NCBI RefSeq assembly: GCF_031119625.1
Contig: NZ_JAVHZV010000020.1
Coordinates: forward strand, 62,001-126,000
Source of the DNA: Pseudomonas sp. G34
GTDB lineage: Bacteria; Pseudomonadota; Gammaproteobacteria; Pseudomonadales; Pseudomonadaceae
DNA length: 64,000 bases
Direction of reading: 5' to 3'
A model generated the notes under the pieces. That model did no database searches. It was not told the DNA's origin and worked only from the letters and a program-made list of their open reading frames with translations. A program made the position numbers and the translations under genes. Shown in pieces: positions 63,927 to 64,000 of this stretch; position 1 is the stretch's first letter; each line of letters opens with the position of its first letter.

Positions 63927-64000
63927 CCGCCACGCGGCCATCCAGCCCAGGCTGGCACGGGTATCGCCCTCTTCGGGGCGGTACTCGGCGCCCAGCCAGC
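63909..64000 (-). CDS. C-terminal end of an unidentified protein (runs off window)
   Basis: Reading leftwards from base 64000 in the frame ending at the TGA at 63911-63909 gives [20 protein letters not shown] then AAWRSVHQG. It is open to the window edge, convergent with opgH and overlapping its last 18 bases. Composition is protein-like, but I do not recognise it. Confidence 0.4.
   Translation of the reverse strand, partial: WLGAEYRPEEGDTRASLGWMAAWRSVHQG

Noticed and set aside
1..64000. CRISPR arrays, IS elements with transposase, rRNA genes
   Set aside because: None seen. The repeats present are palindromic or direct pairs, not regularly spaced arrays, and no transposase gene is recognisable.

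Overview
The window is GC-rich chromosomal DNA of a gamma-proteobacterium, almost certainly Pseudomonas in the broad sense. The support is tight operons with ATGA overlaps, three methyl-accepting chemotaxis proteins, an imuA-imuB-dnaE2 mutasome, opgG-opgH, a second Lon-type protease next to an AraC regulator, and Pseudomonas-style dispersed palindromic repeats. The only sustained AT-rich stretch is about 34.9-38.4 kb, inside a tRNA-bounded island.

Layout. (1) 1-7.2 kb, minus: a catabolic operon (TPP enzyme, aldehyde dehydrogenase, SDR, Asp-box beta-propeller, VOC protein, AA_synth/DUF1185 protein, alpha/beta hydrolase, MhpA-like FAD monooxygenase cut by the window edge), divergent from an IclR regulator at 7.5-8.2 kb. 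(2) 8.4-8.7 kb: a mosaic repeat element. (3) 8.7-13.1 kb, minus: APC permease, aldehyde dehydrogenase, outer-membrane barrel. (4) 13.4-17.6 kb, plus: a DHDPS-like protein without its Schiff-base lysine, an orphan PotF-like binding protein and a chemoreceptor. (5) 17.7-23.3 kb: two further chemoreceptors and small conserved genes. (6) 23.8-26.6 kb: YghU-type GST, HSL-family esterase, AEC carrier. (7) 26.6-34.3 kb: a TRAP transporter, a split transketolase, an SDR and a 3-hydroxyisobutyrate-dehydrogenase-like enzyme, divergent from a GcvA-like LysR regulator; then an antitoxin and a broken ParE-type toxin gene.

(8) 34.79-43.95 kb: a degraded island in tRNA-Ser(CGA), flanked by 86-bp direct repeats. 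It holds AT-rich unknown genes, a phage-type regulatory switch with repeated operators, a GC-rich LysR/MFS/cyclophilin-like/exported-hydrolase cassette, the C-terminal part of an integrase and an HNH endonuclease gene. (9) 44.3-49.4 kb: SOS-box-controlled imuA-imuB-dnaE2. (10) 49.4-49.7 kb: dispersed repeats; then elaA. (11) 50.2-54.5 kb, minus: a compact operon of exported cupredoxin, membrane GGDEF/EAL protein, DUF3034 protein and truncated-globin lipoprotein. (12) 54.7-58.0 kb: AraC regulator and Lon protease. (13) 58.06-58.27 kb: a small element with perfect 15-bp terminal inverted repeats, related to the 8.4-8.7 kb repeat. (14) 58.4-63.9 kb: acyltransferase, opgG and opgH (periplasmic glucan synthesis).

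The best candidate for an undescribed system is the cupredoxin/EAL/DUF3034/globin operon. Its spacing implies co-expression of envelope copper and haem modules with a c-di-GMP enzyme. The tRNA-Ser island and the inverted-repeat elements are the most informative structural features. All functions are inferred from motifs and context; no searches were run.
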